From an uncultured Clostridia bacterium (GTDB taxonomy: Bacteria; Bacillota; Clostridia; Christensenellales; Borkfalkiaceae), in assembly GCA_904419945.1 (NCBI GenBank), contig CAJFTM010000003.1:1-56997 (forward strand): 56,997 nucleotides of DNA, written 5' to 3'. The notes under the pieces are model-generated. The model saw only the letters and a program-made list of their open reading frames with translations. It made no database searches and was not told the origin of the DNA. Position 1 is the first letter of the stretch. Every line of letters starts with the position of its first letter. The translations under genes were made by a program, and so were the position numbers. Of this stretch, positions 55,365-56,997 are shown piece by piece.

Positions 55365-56135
55365 ATGAATATAAAAACGGCAGTGAAGTATCTGATCATT
55401 ACATTCGCCATAACTTACGCCTGTTGGTGGGGCGTTGCCGCGCTTGTGGCATATACCGATTTGGTATATGGTGACGTATTGCCGACCATTCTATACATTA
55501 TCGGCAATTTCGGTCCGGCTATTTCCGCATTGCTCTGCATTGGTGGCAGGCCATATTTGCGTTCATTAAAAGAATTTTTGTTTTCGTATAAAAAACACGG
55601 CCTTTGGATTTTTCTTCTGTTCGTTGCCCTTGTTACACTTACTGTAGGACTCTCTTCTATGGAATGGAATCCGCAAATGACAGCGCTAAATTTTATGATT
55701 ACCTTGCTTGGCTCAACCTTCATCTACGGTGGAGAGGAAGAGCTTGGCTGGCGGGGCATTTTACAGCCCATATTGTCAAAGAAAATAACATTTCCGCTTG
55801 CCGCACTCGCGTGTGGCGTAATATGGGCATTATGGCATTTACCGCTTTGGTTTATAGAAGGTCACCCAAACCAGTCGATGCCCTTTTGGGTACAGGCTAC
55901 ACTCGGTATATTCCTCTGCTTCTGGCTTGGCATAATCTATGAGCGGTCTAAATGCCTGCCGCTGTGTATGCTCTTCCACGGTTTTGTCAATGTGATGTTG
56001 TCGTCATTCGTATTAAAATTGAACTGGATACTAATTTTAGGAATCATACTGACGACGGCCGCGGCAATCGTGCTTTGGCTGCTTGACATAAAGCGAGCAA
56101 AAACTATAAGTAATCAGCCGACAAATACTAAATAA
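55365..56135 (+). CDS. CPBP-family intramembrane metalloprotease
   Basis: The 256-residue polytopic protein has about seven membrane helices and the CPBP (Abi/CAAX-protease) motifs EEELGWRG, WHLPLWF and HGFVN, which hold the catalytic Glu and zinc-binding His. Family members act in bacteriocin self-immunity, signal-peptide processing or unknown roles; no bacteriocin gene is visible here. The ATG at 55365 lacks a ribosome site, and a TATAAT ends only about 7 bases upstream, so the mRNA may be leaderless. Its DNA is more AT-rich than the rest of the window, hinting at transfer. Confidence 0.87.
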   Translation: MNIKTAVKYLIITFAITYACWWGVAALVAYTDLVYGDVLPTILYIIGNFGPAISALLCIGGRPYLRSLKEFLFSYKKHGLWIFLLFVALVTLTVGLSSMEWNPQMTALNFMITLLGSTFIYGGEEELGWRGILQPILSKKITFPLAALACGVIWALWHLPLWFIEGHPNQSMPFWVQATLGIFLCFWLGIIYERSKCLPLCMLFHGFVNVMLSSFVLKLNWILILGIILTTAAAIVLWLLDIKRAKTISNQPTNTK

Positions 56136-56156
56136 TTTTCAGTATAACTTCAATAG

Positions 56157-56300
56157 AAGTATAGGCCCGCTATACTTCGCAAGCGAAGCCGTGATTTTTG
56201 CGAGGCTTTAACACACATAGGAGAATGGTTTGAGGGAAGGCTTTCTTCTGACGAGGAGATCGGCCCCGCTCAGTACTACCCTATCACGTTTGAATTTTAA
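56157..56300 (+). pseudogene. Possible 3' remnant of a gene
   Basis: A 47-codon open stretch without any start codon ends at TAA (56298-56300). Its last part encodes an acidic, protein-like sequence (EWFEGRLSSDEEIGPAQYYP) with GC content and codon use unlike the flanking AT-rich DNA. It could be the tail of a deleted or transferred gene. I do not recognise the family, and it may be chance. Confidence 0.25.
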
Positions 56301-56322
56301 TTTGGTCACTGTGCCGTCATTA

Positions 56323-56363
56323 AATAATAGCCATATCATATTGATATGGCTATTATTTTTATA
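56323..56363. terminator. AT-rich bidirectional terminator
   Basis: AATAATAGCCATATCA and its complement (56323-56338 with 56342-56357) form a 16-bp stem followed by T-rich sequence on the plus strand. It lies between the CPBP gene (plus) and the GyrI-like gene (minus). Confidence 0.6.
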
Positions 56364-56427
56364 TTTTTCAAAACACGTTTTTGAGCCGATTTGGCAGGGT
56401 GAGCCTTTTCATCTCCAATGATACATG

Positions 56428-56946
56428 TTACTTTGCCCCTGTTTGCTTTGGCTGAATGGGCAACCATAATTCGCAAATATAGTCGTCGCTCGACGGATCG
56501 CCGTCAAAGTACCTTTCAATATCGGGCGCATTTGCCCATTCGTAGCCGGAGTTCGGCAGCCATTCGCCGTATAGCCGCCTTGTCATGTCTTGTACGGAAT
56601 ATGGTATCTTGCCTTTACACTCAAATACCGCATAAGTACAGTCCGGAACGATAACCTCGACCATATCGGCAGGCGTTTCTTTTTCATAAGCCGTCGCGAT
56701 GTAATAATCAAGTGCAATACTGTTTATATCGGGAACTACACAAATACCGAGAACACCGTCAACGCGACCGTCTGAATGGCATTCAGTCAGATTGATAGCC
56801 ATTAACTTGTCAAAATTACCGTTTTTGTATTGTTTGTCCCAAAATTTCGGAATTTCTTTGAACTGCTCAAAATTCTCCATTCTTGCCGTTGACAGTTTAT
56901 AACCGACCAAACGAAAAGCCTTTTGTTCGACGATACGATATTTCAT
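56428..56946 (-). CDS. GyrI-like / AraC effector-binding domain protein
   Basis: The 172-residue protein is a stand-alone GyrI-like (Rob/BmrR-type) small-molecule-binding domain. It begins MKYRIVEQKAFRLVGYKLST, has EIPKFWDKQ, and ends with a Trp/Glu-rich segment (YICELWLPI). No DNA-binding domain is attached. Relatives bind hydrophobic drugs or act as hydrolases or chaperones. The ATG follows GGAG. It lies in the AT-richer tail of the window, next to the CPBP protease. Confidence 0.82.
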   Translation of the reverse strand: MKYRIVEQKAFRLVGYKLSTARMENFEQFKEIPKFWDKQYKNGNFDKLMAINLTECHSDGRVDGVLGICVVPDINSIALDYYIATAYEKETPADMVEVIVPDCTYAVFECKGKIPYSVQDMTRRLYGEWLPNSGYEWANAPDIERYFDGDPSSDDYICELWLPIQPKQTGAK

Positions 56947-56997
56947 AACGGTTGCTCCTTTGATACAAATTTGGAATTGTATAGGCGGATAGGCTTT

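Noticed and set aside
55148-56997. Intact mobile element integrated at tRNA-Ser
   Set aside because: No integrase and no second copy of the tRNA 3' end is visible before the window ends, so only a composition-based suspicion remains.

Overview
The window reads as a chromosomal segment of a low-oxygen Gram-positive bacterium, most likely a member of class Clostridia (Bacillota) with fairly high GC. Reasons: an MraZ-headed dcw cluster, SpoVG, RNase Y, DivIB, MraY and MurE with the DNPR motif of meso-diaminopimelate ligases, sigma-A type promoters with 17-bp spacers, strong AGGAGG ribosome sites, frequent GTG/TTG starts, a pyruvate formate-lyase with its radical activase, and a protein resembling the oxygen-sensitive Re-citrate synthases. 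I cannot name the genus from sequence alone.

Layout. (1) 200-11722, minus strand: ftsK-rimO-pgsA-cinA are translationally coupled, followed by recA, nadE and, from its own promoter, rny. (2) 11939-12943 ilvC (minus) is divergent from a DUF815 ATPase (plus). (3) 14503-30842 is the cell-wall and division region: murC (minus), spoVG (plus), the ftsA-like/ftsZ pair, then the dcw operon transcribed right to left, mraZ-rsmH-ftsL-pbpB-murE-mraY-murD-ftsW-murA-divIB. murF, murG and murB are absent from it. (4) 30919-31920 murI; 32073 rpsT. (5) 32582-37239 a potABCD polyamine uptake operon, then a thioredoxin-reductase-like gene. (6) 38560-41465 pflB-pflA behind a ZTP (pfl-motif) riboswitch. (7) 41855-46572 amino-acid metabolism: thrC, a small P-loop protein, a Re-citrate/isopropylmalate synthase-like enzyme and an aspartate aminotransferase. 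(8) 46668-49914 a translation operon: rpmE, a DUF1385-PrmC fusion, prfA. (9) 50244-54917: a degenerate zinc-alcohol-dehydrogenase relative, cardiolipin synthase, a HAD phosphatase, a nicotinamidase-like hydrolase and pyrophosphatase. (10) tRNA-Ser(GCU), then a more AT-rich tail with a CPBP protease, a possible ORF remnant and a GyrI-like protein.

How it fits together: the centre makes lipid II precursors (MurA, C, D, E, I, MraY) and the septal machine that uses them (FtsZ, FtsA-like, DivIB, FtsL, FtsW, PBP2). MraZ probably regulates this operon through three GTGG boxes spaced 10 bp apart over its own promoter. PflBA supplies acetyl-CoA and formate, and its leader senses ZTP, a signal of folate (one-carbon) shortage.

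Most noteworthy oddities: the DUF1385-PrmC fusion; an FtsA relative with eroded phosphate loops; a CinA with an eroded N-terminal domain; an FtsL with a 230-residue cytoplasmic extension; an intrinsic terminator placed just before pbpB, whose best start codon is ATC; an NrdR-box-like palindrome between the pfl promoter and the riboswitch; a PotD with both a lipobox and a C-terminal membrane helix; and a PotA with two TOBE units. I did not find an obvious wholly new multi-gene system. The novelty lies in variant architectures and regulation.
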